From: Ruixingdingia sedimenti
GTDB lineage: Bacteria > Pseudomonadota > Alphaproteobacteria > Rhodobacterales > Rhodobacteraceae
Assembly (NCBI RefSeq): GCF_031432425.1
Contig: NZ_JAVKPH010000031.1
Location: 1 to 37,735, forward strand
Direction: 5' to 3'
Length of the DNA: 37,735 nucleotides
Under the pieces are notes generated by a model. It saw only the letters and a list, made by a program, of their open reading frames with translations, had not been told where the DNA came from and did no database searches. The position numbers were made by a program, and so were the translations under genes. Shown in pieces: positions 1 through 7,105 of the stretch. Positions within the stretch are counted from its first letter, which is position 1, and each line of letters begins with the position of its first letter.

Positions 1-73
1 AACAGGTGCCCGCCTTCCCGTGAAATCGCTGCCCGCGATCAGCTGAAATCAGTGCCCGCGATCCCGTGAAACA
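1..73. mobile_element. End of an IS21-type element (rest outside window)
   Basis: Read on the minus strand from 73 to 1, the sequence starts TGTTTCACGG and holds three ~23-bp units, each of the form atttc-N-gat/gaa-c-gcgggca. Stacked ~20-bp repeats of this kind are the usual end structure of IS21-family elements. A similar stack lies beside istB at 35854-35950, but the two copies are not identical. The transposase genes of this element would lie left of the window. From about 74 the reading frame of a methyltransferase begins abruptly, so this is an insertion or deletion junction. The exact last base of the element is inferred. Confidence 0.6.
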
Positions 74-75
74 CG

Positions 76-1158
76 CAGGCCACTTGGGAAAAGGCCGCAG
101 GGCCGTATCCCCAAGCCGCCCTTGGAGCAGGGTCTTGGGAACTGGAAAACCCCGCCCTGCGCGCCCTGCGCGACAAGATCAGGAAGGGCAAGAAGACCCT
201 GAAGGACGTCTACGGCGCACCATGCCGAGGCGTTGTTACGGGCTTGAACGGGGCCTTTGTGATCGACAGCACCACCAAGGAACGCCTCTGCACCCAAGAC
301 CCCCGGTCTGCCGATCTGCTGAAGCCTTTCCTCGAAGGCAAAGACCTGAAACGCTGGCGGGCCGAACCGCGCGGCCTTTGGCTGATCTACATTCCCAAGA
401 ACCGGATCGATATTGAAGACTATCCGGCCATCCGGGATTGGCTGCTGCCCTTCAAATCCGCTCTGGAAGGCCGTGCCACGAAACAGGCATGGTTCGAGCT
501 ACAACAGGCGCAAGAAGCCTATGCGCCGCACTTCGCCGCGCCGAAGATCAGCTACCCCCACTTCAACGACACGCGGAACTTTTCGTTTGAACCTCTGGGG
601 GCGTTTTCAAATGACAAATCCTATCTGATCCCGTCTGACGACAAGGCGCTGCTGGGGCTTCTGAACAGCCGGGTGCTTTGGTTCATGCTGTCGTCCATGA
701 GTCCCCCCGTTCGGGGCGGGTTTCATGAGCTGCGGGTGCAGTATGTCGAAAAGCTGCCCATCCCTGCTTGGAACGATCACGCGCGGGCCGAACTGGCCGA
801 AGCAAGTGAACAGGCCAGCAAAGCGGCACGGGAACGCCTGACCCTGCAAACCGCCCTGACGCGCCGGATTCCCGATCTTTGCCCGCCTGGCCGCGACCCC
901 AAGCTGACAACCCGGCTTCAAGAATGGTGGACCCTTCCCGACTTCGCCGCCTTCCGGGCCGAGGTGAAGAAGGTGTTCAAGGCCGATATTCCCCTGGCCG
1001 AGCGTTCCGCCTGGGAAGACTGGATCACCCGCGACCGCGCCGAAATCGCCCGCCTTTCAGCCGAGATCACCAAGGCCGAAGCCCAGATCGACAGCATCGT
1101 CTACGGCCTGTTCGACCTGACCCCCGACGAAATCGCACTGCTGGAAAGCGTAGTATGA
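76..1158 (+). pseudogene. 5'-truncated DNA methyltransferase (TaqI/Eco57I-type C-terminal specificity part)
   Basis: The frame is open from a TGA at 67-69 and shows family-like sequence from about codon 82 (WEKAAGPYP, then SWELENP), well before the first TTG/ATG-like starts. The block RGVVTGLNGAFVID at about 226-267, then KPFLEGKDLKRW, IYIPKN and a PHF..PKI segment, matches the C-terminal target-recognition region of class I SAM-dependent methyltransferases of type II/IIG systems (TaqI_C-like). LLNSRVLWFMLSS and the Arg/Glu-rich helical tail also fit. The SAM-binding and NPPY catalytic motifs that should come first are missing, removed at the IS21-type junction. The remnant cannot methylate DNA alone. 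Its stop overlaps the next gene (ATGA), so the pair was an operon. Family assignment is from sequence pattern only. Confidence 0.75.
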
Positions 1159-1643
1159 TCATCGCACCGAAATTCGAAGGCGATGACCACCTTGCCGCGA
1201 TGGATATGCAGCATCAGTGCTATCACGATGCCCTGTCGGTTCTGGTCAGCCATTGCAACCGGCTGACCCGCTTCGCCAGGGACATGCTGGAAGATAGCCT
1301 GCATCCGACCTGGGGCTACGTCGAAAGGTTCGACCATCGGACCATGCAGGAAGCGCACGATCTGCTGGCCGCTGTCTGGCGGTGCCGGACCTGCGGTGCG
1401 CAAGGCCGATTGCCCTACGAGAATGTGGACCCTTGGCCGGAACCTAAGGTGGCCGACTGGTTGTCATGGCTCGACAACGAGGTAACGAGCTGGATCAAGG
1501 CTCCACGCCTTGTGCGCGCTGTCCAGATGATCCTGGCGAACCAGAACCAGGAACAGGGGTATCAGGCCGAGGAAGAACTGGCCGCAGCACTGGTTGCCCG
1601 GTTCCCGGACGTTCCTTGGACGCGCCCACTGTCAACGAGGTGA
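1155..1643 (+). CDS. Hypothetical protein coupled to the methyltransferase
   Basis: A 162-residue protein. Its ATG overlaps the stop of the methyltransferase remnant (ATGA at 1155-1158), which fixes the start and implies translational coupling. It is mostly helical in appearance, with a CRTCG pair (Cys-x-x-Cys) near residue 80 that could bind metal, and a conserved-looking tail PEPKVADWLSWL. I do not recognise the family. Its place directly after a DNA methyltransferase makes a restriction, accessory or immunity role possible, but no nuclease motif such as PD-(D/E)xK, HNH or GIY-YIG is visible. Now that the upstream gene has lost its 5' end and presumably its promoter, expression is doubtful. 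Confidence 0.65.
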   Translation: MIIAPKFEGDDHLAAMDMQHQCYHDALSVLVSHCNRLTRFARDMLEDSLHPTWGYVERFDHRTMQEAHDLLAAVWRCRTCGAQGRLPYENVDPWPEPKVADWLSWLDNEVTSWIKAPRLVRAVQMILANQNQEQGYQAEEELAAALVARFPDVPWTRPLSTR

Positions 1644-1890
1644 AGTCGCATGGCCACGAAGCCGAAGCCCACATCGAAAGCCCGCGCCAGCGTTCTGATC
1701 AAGACCGTGCCCTTCTGCGCCTTCGCCCGGTGTTCTGCCTCGCCCCGAATTAAAGGATGCCGGATTTTGAAGATGGCAAGAAATATGGGCGTTAACTTCA
1801 AACGTCACCCCGCGCCCCGCCTTAGGGTGATCTTAGGCAAGCACCGCCATCATGCTTGCAATTTTCGCTAGCACAACCTACCTTGCCCCG

Positions 1891-2145
1891 ATGAACAGCA
1901 AGCACCGCAAGACCCTTGCCGCCGTCTTCACCGATCCGGTGTCAGGCACCATCGAATGGGCGGCAGTCGAAAGCCTGCTGCTGGCGGCAGGGGCGCGGCT
2001 GATCGAAGGGCGCGGGTCACGGGTGCGGTTCGAGAAGGATGGCGAGGTAGCGACGTTCCACCGCCCGCACCCCGCGAAGGAAGCGAAGCGATACCAGGTG
2101 CGCGATGCCCGCGACTTCCTGGAACGGATCGGGGTTAGACCATGA
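1891..2145 (+). CDS. hicA: HicA-family toxin (mRNA interferase)
   Basis: An 84-residue protein starting at the ATG at 1891; an in-frame start further upstream at 1852 is possible but adds a non-conserved leader. The order is helix (IEWAAVESLLLAAGA), strand with GRGSRVRF, strand ATFHRP, then a helix with VRDARDFLERIGV. This is the alpha-beta-beta-beta-alpha double-stranded-RNA-binding-like fold of HicA toxins, which cut mRNA. The usual catalytic His of the GSHH segment is replaced by Arg in GRGSRVRF, and His residues sit in TFHRPHP instead; related alphaproteobacterial HicA proteins also look like this. The stop overlaps the start of hicB (ATGA), the normal toxin-antitoxin arrangement. Confidence 0.82.
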   Translation: MNSKHRKTLAAVFTDPVSGTIEWAAVESLLLAAGARLIEGRGSRVRFEKDGEVATFHRPHPAKEAKRYQVRDARDFLERIGVRP

Positions 2146-2474
2146 CCAACACCATGACCTACAAGGGCTATGCCGCCCGGATCGAGTATGACGACGAAGA
2201 CGGGATTTTCACGGGCCGGATTGCCGGTATCCGTGACGGGGTAGGCTTTCACGCCGACACCGTGGAAGGGCTGCGCGAAGCCTTCCATGAGGCTGTCGAA
2301 GACTACATCGAAACCTGCGCCAAGATCGGCAAGGAACCGCAGAAGACCTACTCGGGGCAGGTCATGTTCCGGGTCAGTCCAGAGGTTCACCGCAAGGCCG
2401 CGCTGGCCGCCGAGCTGTCGGGCAAGAGCCTGAACCAGTGGGCCGAAGAAGTGCTAGATCGGGCCGCAGGCTAA
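2142..2474 (+). CDS. hicB: HicB-family antitoxin
   Basis: A 110-residue protein, ATGA-coupled to hicA. The N-terminal half (YKGYAARIEYDDEDGIFTG, GIRDGVGFHADTVEGLREAF) is the partly degenerate RNase-H-like fold that masks HicA. The C-terminal part (VMFRVSPEVHRKAALAAELS, then SLNQWAEEVL) is a ribbon-helix-helix DNA-binding domain, the usual HicB arrangement for autorepression of the hicAB promoter. ATGs at 2142 and 2154 are both possible starts; the first gives the coupled overlap. Pairs like this are common on mobile DNA and help maintain it. Confidence 0.88.
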   Translation: MTNTMTYKGYAARIEYDDEDGIFTGRIAGIRDGVGFHADTVEGLREAFHEAVEDYIETCAKIGKEPQKTYSGQVMFRVSPEVHRKAALAAELSGKSLNQWAEEVLDRAAG

Positions 2475-2502
2475 CCCGCAGAACCTTTAGGCGTCTTCGA
2501 TT

Positions 2503-3204
2503 TTACCCTGCTTTCAGGGAAAGGGCGCTGCCGGTCCAGGGTGTGAAGTATACGTTCCTATTTCTTGCCAACTTCACCCACTCAAAAACCCTCCTTTTTT
2601 TCAGCATGGGGCCAAATCGGGCGATGAAGGAACGGTTCACCACATCTTCGAAGGTGTCGTGATCATCGCAGAGGCGTTCATAGGTGCGCCAGTGCATGCC
2701 CTTGGGCTTGCCCCAGCCGCCGCCTTCCAGAACGCCCCCAGGCCAGCCCAAGCGGTCACGGATGCGATGCGCCCGCCGTGCTGCCCGATCCCCGGCGTCT
2801 TCACGCTGCGAGGGATAGGCGAGCTGGTAGCACTTACGGCAAGCGAAGATGCCACCGCCATAGATCACCGCTACACGCTTGCCACACCCACGGGCAGGGC
2901 AGAGGAACCAGTGTCTTTCGCCGCCCATGTGGCAGGGTGTTGTGGTCAGGTGGACGGGGTAGCTTTCGTCCTTCCATTCATCGCCGCCGCTTCTGTGCCG
3001 GTAGGTCAGGATCACGCGCCCCAGCTCTGCCCTGATGTTGACCGAAGCGACGACCTCGCCATGCCGCGACCAGGTGATGCGCCTGTTTGCCCCCGGCGTC
3101 AGCATGGCTTCCCGCTTCAGCCATCGCACATCAATCGACCGATAGCCTTCTGTCGTGTCCTTGGACCCGAAATGCCATCGCCGCCCGCTTCCACTACCAC
3201 CCAT
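2503..3204 (-). CDS. Zinc-ribbon protein of unknown function, partner of the HUH-like gene
   Basis: A 233-residue protein beginning MGGSGSGRRW. The middle carries a likely zinc ribbon: CPARGCGKRV, then FACRKCYQLAYPSQ, giving two Cys pairs about 20 residues apart. A basic helical region follows (DRAARRAHRIRDRLGW) and then a Trp/Gly-rich segment. I recognise the general type as a conserved hypothetical found on alphaproteobacterial plasmids and islands, not a defined family. It lies 73 bases downstream of the putative HUH nuclease on the same strand, with hicB convergent, so the two probably form one transcript. A DNA-binding accessory role in replication or excision is inference. Confidence 0.7.
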   Translation of the reverse strand: MGGSGSGRRWHFGSKDTTEGYRSIDVRWLKREAMLTPGANRRITWSRHGEVVASVNIRAELGRVILTYRHRSGGDEWKDESYPVHLTTTPCHMGGERHWFLCPARGCGKRVAVIYGGGIFACRKCYQLAYPSQREDAGDRAARRAHRIRDRLGWPGGVLEGGGWGKPKGMHWRTYERLCDDHDTFEDVVNRSFIARFGPMLKKRRVFEWVKLARNRNVYFTPWTGSALSLKAG

Positions 3205-3277
3205 GACCCCTCACAGATTTTCCCGAAATCATTTGGCAAAATACCCGATGCTCTCGCAGGGGCGATATGCGGGCCTC

Positions 3278-4096
3278 TCAGGGCCTTTCTGCCGCCGCCC
3301 GCCGCATCCACCCATATTTGGCTTCCCTAGCCTCTAGCGCGGGTCTGGCGCGCTCCTGGGCGGTCTTTCCGATGGCTTCCGATATGCCGAATGCCTTGCC
3401 CTTGATCTCTGGCGGGGCGGGGTGCTTGGCATGCTGGGCCGCGATGTATTCCGCCCATTCAAGGGCGCTCGCCTTGTCGTCTTTGCGGGTGTTCATGTTG
3501 ATCTGCCATCCACCACAGACAGAACGCGCTACCACGTCCGCCGCGTAGGGTTTCAACACAAAGGCCGCAGAGCTGCCGCTTGTGCGCTCGATCACGGTGA
3601 TGAGCTGGGCCAGCTTGTATGAGGGCCAGAACATGGACAGGTGAACGTGCGACCCCATGTCCGCGCCCACGTCCCGCCCCCAAAGGGCGACAAAAGGTAG
3701 TCCCTCAGAGCGACACAGACGCGCCAACTCGTCGCGGATGTATTTTTCTCGACCCCATTCACCACGCCCGAGGCAATGGCCTTCGTTACGCTCGCCTGCC
3801 GTCTCTAGGGCCGTCCAGGTGATCGTGATGCCGACATTCAGGGGCCAATCCATCGCATAGGCGAATGCTACTGCTTCACGGAACCGCATGAGCCTTTCCC
3901 GCTCTTTACGCCTTTCATGACGTGACGGACGAGGCCTTTTCTTCCCTACTATAGGATAGGGCCGTGCCGCTGGCCTCAGCACCCGTTGCACAAAAAGGGT
4001 TTCTGCAATCTCGTCGGAATATCTCGTCGCCAGATCAAACACGGGTGTTTTTCTCAGGTATTCTCTGCCGCCGCGTTTTCGTGCTGGCCTAGCCAT
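3278..4096 (-). CDS. Putative HUH endonuclease / rolling-circle Rep-like protein
   Basis: A 272-residue protein starting MARPARKRGG. Three segments in the right order resemble rolling-circle replication initiators: a beta strand LNVGITITWTAL (about residues 86-97); a His-hydrophobic-His motif in MGSHVHLSMFW (H150, H152), preceded by PFVALWGRDVGAD; and a helix ALEWAEYIAAQHAKH with a candidate nucleophile Tyr at about 217. In the HUH family the two His bind a metal ion and the Tyr nicks DNA. The N-terminal ~70 residues are Arg/Lys-rich. Upstream is a remnant of an excisionase-type HTH gene overlapping this start; downstream is a zinc-ribbon protein. It could drive replication, mobilisation or transposition of a small element. 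The HUH call rests on motif reading only. Confidence 0.55.
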   Translation of the reverse strand: MARPARKRGGREYLRKTPVFDLATRYSDEIAETLFVQRVLRPAARPYPIVGKKRPRPSRHERRKERERLMRFREAVAFAYAMDWPLNVGITITWTALETAGERNEGHCLGRGEWGREKYIRDELARLCRSEGLPFVALWGRDVGADMGSHVHLSMFWPSYKLAQLITVIERTSGSSAAFVLKPYAADVVARSVCGGWQINMNTRKDDKASALEWAEYIAAQHAKHPAPPEIKGKAFGISEAIGKTAQERARPALEAREAKYGWMRRAAAERP

Positions 4097-4143
4097 GCCT
4101 CGAATGCGTCGCGCCTGATCCGTTGCACCGCGCCGATCCGCAC
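4054..4143 (-). pseudogene. C-terminal fragment of an excisionase-type (HTH_17) protein
   Basis: On the minus strand just before the HUH-like gene, a frame reads VRIGAVQRIRRDAFEAWL and then about ten more residues to a TGA at 4054-4056. This matches the last third of MerR-like excisionase domains (…vRIG…ri.r.dleaWL). The N-terminal helix-turn-helix is absent: at 4143/4144 the sequence switches to an unrelated plus-strand gene. Its 3' end overlaps the first codons of the HUH-like gene, the usual overlap of co-transcribed genes, so the intact order was probably xis, HUH protein, zinc ribbon. Confidence 0.6.
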
Positions 4144-4338
4144 GTGTCCACCTACTACCGCGTCACCGTTCCCGTCGAAGGCCGCGACGGCAAGACCCGC
4201 TTCCGCCCTGTGGGCGTCATGTTCCCGCAGCGGGACGGCGCCAAGAGCGCCTTCACCCTGAAGCTCGATTTCCCGGTCGGCGTCACCGAGCTGGTCCTGT
4301 TCGAGCCGAAGGATGCCCCGCCCGACGACCCGGAGTGA
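4144..4338 (+). CDS. Small hypothetical protein, start at a recombination junction
   Basis: A 64-residue protein read from GTG at 4144 (STYYRVTVPVEGRDGKTRF, then RPVGVMFPQRDGAKSAFTLK, ending in an acidic Pro-rich tail). Small proteins of this type, with a beta-rich body and a PVGV/VTELVLF pattern, occur among hypothetical genes of alphaproteobacterial plasmids; no function is known to me. There is no ribosome-binding site ahead of the GTG, and the bases before it belong to the excisionase fragment on the other strand. The native start and leader were probably lost, so it may be silent. It is followed at once by a stem-loop. Confidence 0.5.
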   Translation: MSTYYRVTVPVEGRDGKTRFRPVGVMFPQRDGAKSAFTLKLDFPVGVTELVLFEPKDAPPDDPE

Positions 4339-4344
4339 GAAGAA

Positions 4345-4364
4345 GGGGCGGCGCAAGCCGCCCC
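4345..4364 (+). terminator. Stem-loop after the small hypothetical gene
   Basis: GGGGCGGC, a GCAA tetraloop and GCCGCCCC form a perfect 8-bp GC stem seven bases after the stop codon at 4338. The stable tetraloop and the position suit a transcription terminator, but no clear T-run follows. Confidence 0.5.
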
Positions 4365-4415
4365 TGCCCCCGTCTTGCGACGGGCGCAACAGATCGTCGG
4401 AGATCCCCGCTGTCT

Positions 4416-4515
4416 GTCAGATTTCAGGGATTTTTGACTCAGGGCGCGAGGATTTTCAGTGCCAGACGGCGGAGGCCGTCAGGCACTTCCACCCCAATCG
4501 TCAAGCAAATCTGAC
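4416..4515. repeat. Short non-coding segment with inverted ends and an internal hairpin
   Basis: GTCAGATTT (4416-4424) and AAATCTGAC (4507-4515) are perfect 9-bp inverted repeats about 80 bases apart. Between them GTGCCAGACGGC (4459-4470), a GGAG loop and GCCGTCAGGCAC (4475-4486) form a 12-bp stem with one mismatch. No coding frame is convincing. It could be a miniature element or the leftover ends of one; no target duplication was identified. Confidence 0.35.
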
Positions 4516-4555
4516 CCACTGTGCCGGGGGCAAAGCGTCTGCTATGCGGACATTA

Positions 4556-4582
4556 TGAACCGCCCCGGGTTTACCGGAGAGT
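4556..4582 (+). repeat. Left inverted repeat of the IS3 element
   Basis: 27 bases beginning TGAACCGCCCCGGGTTTACC, exactly reverse-complementary to 5855-5881. Confidence 0.95.
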
Positions 4583-4605
4583 AAAACTCTCAAAAGGTGA
4601 GCCTC

Positions 4606-4938
4606 ATGACAGACAAGAAACACACCCCGAGCTACACGGCCGAGTTCCGCGCGCGCGGCGTTCGGCTTTTCCGCGAACATCGTTCTGATTACAGCAGCGA
4701 CAGTGCCGCCTACCGGGCAATTGCCTCGAAGCTGGGCTGTTCATCTTTCAGCCTGCGGGACTGGTGTCGGCGCGCCGCGCGTGATGCAGGCGAGCTGTCC
4801 GGACCGACGAGCGAGGAGAAGGCGCGGATCAAGGCCTTGGAGCGTGAGAACCGTGAACTGCGCCAAGCCAATGAGATCCTGAAGAAGGCCAGCGCATATT
4901 TCGCTGCGGCGGAGCTCGACCGCCCCTTCCGCAAATGA
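4606..4938 (+). CDS. IS3-family transposase OrfA
   Basis: 110 residues from the ATG at 4606, which has AAAGGTGA as ribosome-binding site; the GTG at 4597 lies inside that site and is unlikely. The N-terminal part is a helix-turn-helix (YTAEFRARGVRLF, AYRAIASKLGCSSFSLRDW) that binds the IS ends. The C-terminal part is a leucine-zipper-like coiled coil (ARIKALERENRELRQANEIL). This is the usual IS3 OrfA layout. The OrfAB transposase would arise by a -1 frameshift upstream of the overlap; a weak slippery candidate is the AAGAAGG stretch near 4880-4890. Confidence 0.92.
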   Translation: MTDKKHTPSYTAEFRARGVRLFREHRSDYSSDSAAYRAIASKLGCSSFSLRDWCRRAARDAGELSGPTSEEKARIKALERENRELRQANEILKKASAYFAAAELDRPFRK

Positions 4939-5840
4939 TCGCGTTCGTCGACGATCACCGTTCTGTCCATGGTGTCGGGCCGATCTGCCGGGTTCTGGGG
5001 ATCGCACCATCGACGTTCTACGCTTTCAAGGCCGTGGAGCGTGATCCTGAGTTGGCATCGGATCGGGCCAGGCAGGATCGTCTGGATATGGTTGCCATCA
5101 AGGAAGCCTTCGATGGCAGTCGGGGCCGATATGGCGCGCGCAAGGTCTGGCACCAACTGCGCCGTGAAGGGCGCGACATCGCTCGCTGCGCGGTGGAGAG
5201 GCTGATGAAGGTGATGGGATTACAGGGCGTTGTCCGCGGCAAGAAGGTCATCACGACCAACCCCGATGCGGCCCAGCCTTGCCCGGACGACAAGGTGAAC
5301 CGCGCCTTCGTGGCAGACATGCCGAACCAGCTCTGGGTCAGCGATTTCACCTATGTCTCAAGCTGGCAGGGCATGGTCTACGTGGCCTTCATCATCGACG
5401 TCTTTGCCCGAAAGATCGTCGGCTGGCGCGTCTCGACCTCAATGACCACCGGTTTCGTCCTCGATGCCCTGAACCAGGCCATCTGCCAGCGGGCGCCGTC
5501 CGAGGCTGACAAGCTGATCCACCACAGCGACCGCGGCAGCCAATACCTGTCGATCCGATACACCGAGCGGCTCGCGGAGGCCGGCATCGATACCTCGGTC
5601 GGCAGCGTCGGAGATTCCTACGACAACGCCCTCGCCGAAAGCATCATCGGCCTGTTCAAGACCGAGGTCATCAAGTTCCTCGGCCCCTGGAAGTCCGCTG
5701 GTCAGGTCGAATGGGAAACCCTGAAATGGGTCGACTGGTATAACAACACCCGCCTGCACAGCGCCATTGGCTACGTCACGCCGCACGAAGCAGAGGAGGC
5801 CTTCTATGCAAGCTTGAACGCCGGCGAAAAAGCAGCCTAA
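4935..5840 (+). CDS. IS3-family transposase OrfB (DDE integrase core)
   Basis: 301 residues, start overlapping the orfA stop (ATGA). The N-terminal HTH-like part carries the GRYGARKVWHQL motif typical of IS3 OrfB. The rve catalytic core shows D137 (LWVSDFTYV), D199 (LIHHSDRGSQY) and E235 (DNALAESIIGLFK); the 35-residue spacing between the second D and the E is the DD(35)E signature. NNTRLHSAIGYVTP near the end is also typical. No stop or frameshift interrupts it, so the element should be active if OrfAB is made. Confidence 0.95.
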   Translation: MIAFVDDHRSVHGVGPICRVLGIAPSTFYAFKAVERDPELASDRARQDRLDMVAIKEAFDGSRGRYGARKVWHQLRREGRDIARCAVERLMKVMGLQGVVRGKKVITTNPDAAQPCPDDKVNRAFVADMPNQLWVSDFTYVSSWQGMVYVAFIIDVFARKIVGWRVSTSMTTGFVLDALNQAICQRAPSEADKLIHHSDRGSQYLSIRYTERLAEAGIDTSVGSVGDSYDNALAESIIGLFKTEVIKFLGPWKSAGQVEWETLKWVDWYNNTRLHSAIGYVTPHEAEEAFYASLNAGEKAA

Positions 5841-5854
5841 TCATCGAACCAGAA

Positions 5855-5881
5855 ACTCTCCGGTAAACCCGGGGCGGTTCA
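5855..5881 (-). repeat. Right inverted repeat of the IS3 element
   Basis: 27 bases, the exact reverse complement of 4556-4582, followed by the TTA target duplication. Confidence 0.95.
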
Positions 5882-5958
5882 TTACTGTCGTTCGTTGCCC
5901 CTGCACCAATGGCCGCTTCGGCGAGCTGTTCAAATCCTCTGAGGTTAGTGAATTGCTG

Positions 5959-6297
5959 TCACATCGGCTGCGCAAGAACTACAGTGTTGCCGTCTGGATC
6001 AACAAGCTGGGAGATTTTCGCAATATCGCCCACAGTCACCTTTTCTGTCTTGATATCAGCCTCGTTGAGGCGTGCCAGTTCTGCCTCAATGTCTCCGACG
6101 ATCAATGTCAGGTATCCGCACCCTGCATCGGCGCTATTCCGAACAAGCTGGACGCCTGCGTTGTCCGCATGATGCCATTCGTTCAGGCCATCCATGGGTG
6201 CTGCGTCCGCAGGCCGACCAAATAACTTGGTGAGCCACGCTGCGCTGCGCTCCATGTCGGTGCAGTTTAGTTGCGCGTAAATTTTCTCAATCGGCAT
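5959..6297 (-). CDS. VOC-family (glyoxalase/bleomycin-resistance-like) protein
   Basis: 112 residues, starting MPIEKIYAQLNCTDMERSAA. One beta-alpha-beta-beta-beta module plus a second half-module is visible: CTDMERSAAWLTKLFG, GYLTLIVGDIEAELARL and the C-terminal strand QLVDPDGNTVVLAQP. DPDGN near the end is the most diagnostic VOC signature and places the last metal or fold residue. The substrate is unknown. It is the last gene of an arsR-SRPBCC-VOC operon and its start overlaps the stop of the SRPBCC gene by 11 bases. This trio is common in proteobacteria and its physiological role is unproven. The IS3 element lies just past its 3' end without damaging it. Confidence 0.82.
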   Translation of the reverse strand: MPIEKIYAQLNCTDMERSAAWLTKLFGRPADAAPMDGLNEWHHADNAGVQLVRNSADAGCGYLTLIVGDIEAELARLNEADIKTEKVTVGDIAKISQLVDPDGNTVVLAQPM

Positions 6298-6772
6298 TTT
6301 TCATCCCTTTCGTGTTTTCCAAATGGTCAGCCAGTTTGTCGAGAATTTCGTCCCAGCCATGCCTGCGCATGTCCGCCGTCTCGCCTTTTCCAAGGAACAC
6401 CGACTGGTCGATAAGGGTGAGGCGAGTTCCGCTGCCTTCGGGTTCGAGGTGAAGCGTTGTCATCGTTGTCGAGCTGACCTCCCCGGATTGGACCGACCGC
6501 ATCACGCCTGCGTTGACGATGCACTTGGGCGGGTCGATTAGCAGATATCGACCATAGGATTCCGCCACCGGATCGCCCTCCGGCCCGAACCGGGATTTTT
6601 CAATCCCGTCCTCGCGAAAATCATGCTGGAATTCGGCGATTACCCAATCGTTGCCGGGAACATCCCATTGCAACCGTTCCTCCCGATCTGCCCACGCCTG
6701 AAAAACGCGCTCCGGCGGAGCGGCCAGTATGCGGGTGCTCTTGATGGTGTCAGGCGTGATTTTGTCAGGCAT
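6287..6772 (-). CDS. SRPBCC / AHSA1-like domain protein
   Basis: 161 residues from MPDKITPDTI; a longer frame upstream only covers arsR in another frame. Helix-grip fold markers are ILAAPPERVFQAWADREE at the start, WDVPGNDWVIAEFQHDFRE, YLLIDPPKCIV, then TMTTLHLEPEGSGTRLTL and a C-terminal helix WDEILDKLADHLE. This is the AHSA1/START-like group, small ligand-binding proteins; the ligand is unknown. It overlaps arsR by 8 bases upstream and the VOC gene by 11 bases downstream, so the three are translationally coupled. Confidence 0.85.
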   Translation of the reverse strand: MPDKITPDTIKSTRILAAPPERVFQAWADREERLQWDVPGNDWVIAEFQHDFREDGIEKSRFGPEGDPVAESYGRYLLIDPPKCIVNAGVMRSVQSGEVSSTTMTTLHLEPEGSGTRLTLIDQSVFLGKGETADMRRHGWDEILDKLADHLENTKGMKNAD

Positions 6773-7103
6773 CGGGTGAACCTTTCTTGTCAAGGAAATG
6801 TTGAAGCCGGTCCAACCGCTGTTCCGTGCGTCGGCGGCGCTCGGACAGCCAGCTCTCGACGGCTGTAAGTTTTTTATGATCGACATTGCAGTAGCGGGTT
6901 CGCCCTCGCTTCTCGGTCACAACCAGCCCTGACTTTTCAAGAATGCGAAGATGCTGACCAACAGCCGACAGCGACATTTCCAACGGTTCTGACAGCTCCC
7001 CGACGCTCATTTCACCATCGCAAAGACGCGCGACAACAGCGCGGCGCGTAGGGTCGGCCAGCGCGGAAAATGCCAAATCAAGGTTGGAATCATACTGAAG
7101 CAT
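6765..7103 (-). CDS. ArsR/SmtB-family transcriptional regulator
   Basis: 112 residues starting MLQYDSNLDLAFSALADPTR. It is a winged helix-turn-helix of ArsR type: ALADPTRRAVVARLCDGEMS, then VGELSEPLEMSLSAVGQHLR (recognition helix), ILEKSGLVVTEKRGRTRYC (wing). There is no Cys pair for metal sensing in the helix-3 position; this subgroup usually regulates the adjacent SRPBCC gene. It is first in the arsR-SRPBCC-VOC operon, with a promoter and a dyad next to its start at 7106-7138, which suggests autorepression. Confidence 0.9.
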   Translation of the reverse strand: MLQYDSNLDLAFSALADPTRRAVVARLCDGEMSVGELSEPLEMSLSAVGQHLRILEKSGLVVTEKRGRTRYCNVDHKKLTAVESWLSERRRRTEQRLDRLQHFLDKKGSPDA

Positions 7104-7105
7104 AT

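Larger units (their letters stand above)
4556..5881 (+). mobile_element. Complete IS3-family insertion sequence (1326 bp)
   Basis: The ends are perfect 27-bp inverted repeats (4556-4582 and 5855-5881) beginning TG and ending CA. Both are flanked by TTA (4553-4555 and 5882-5884), a 3-bp target duplication as expected for IS3. Inside are orfA and orfB of the IS3 type, overlapping by four bases with orfB in the -1 frame. Both frames are uninterrupted, so the copy looks functional and recently inserted. Removing it and one TTA restores a continuous flanking sequence (…gcggacattactgtcg…). Confidence 0.93.

Noticed and set aside
1650..1871. A 73-codon frame after the unknown 162-aa gene
   Set aside because: Basic and low in structure, without family features; the ATG is close to the previous stop but there is too little to support a gene.
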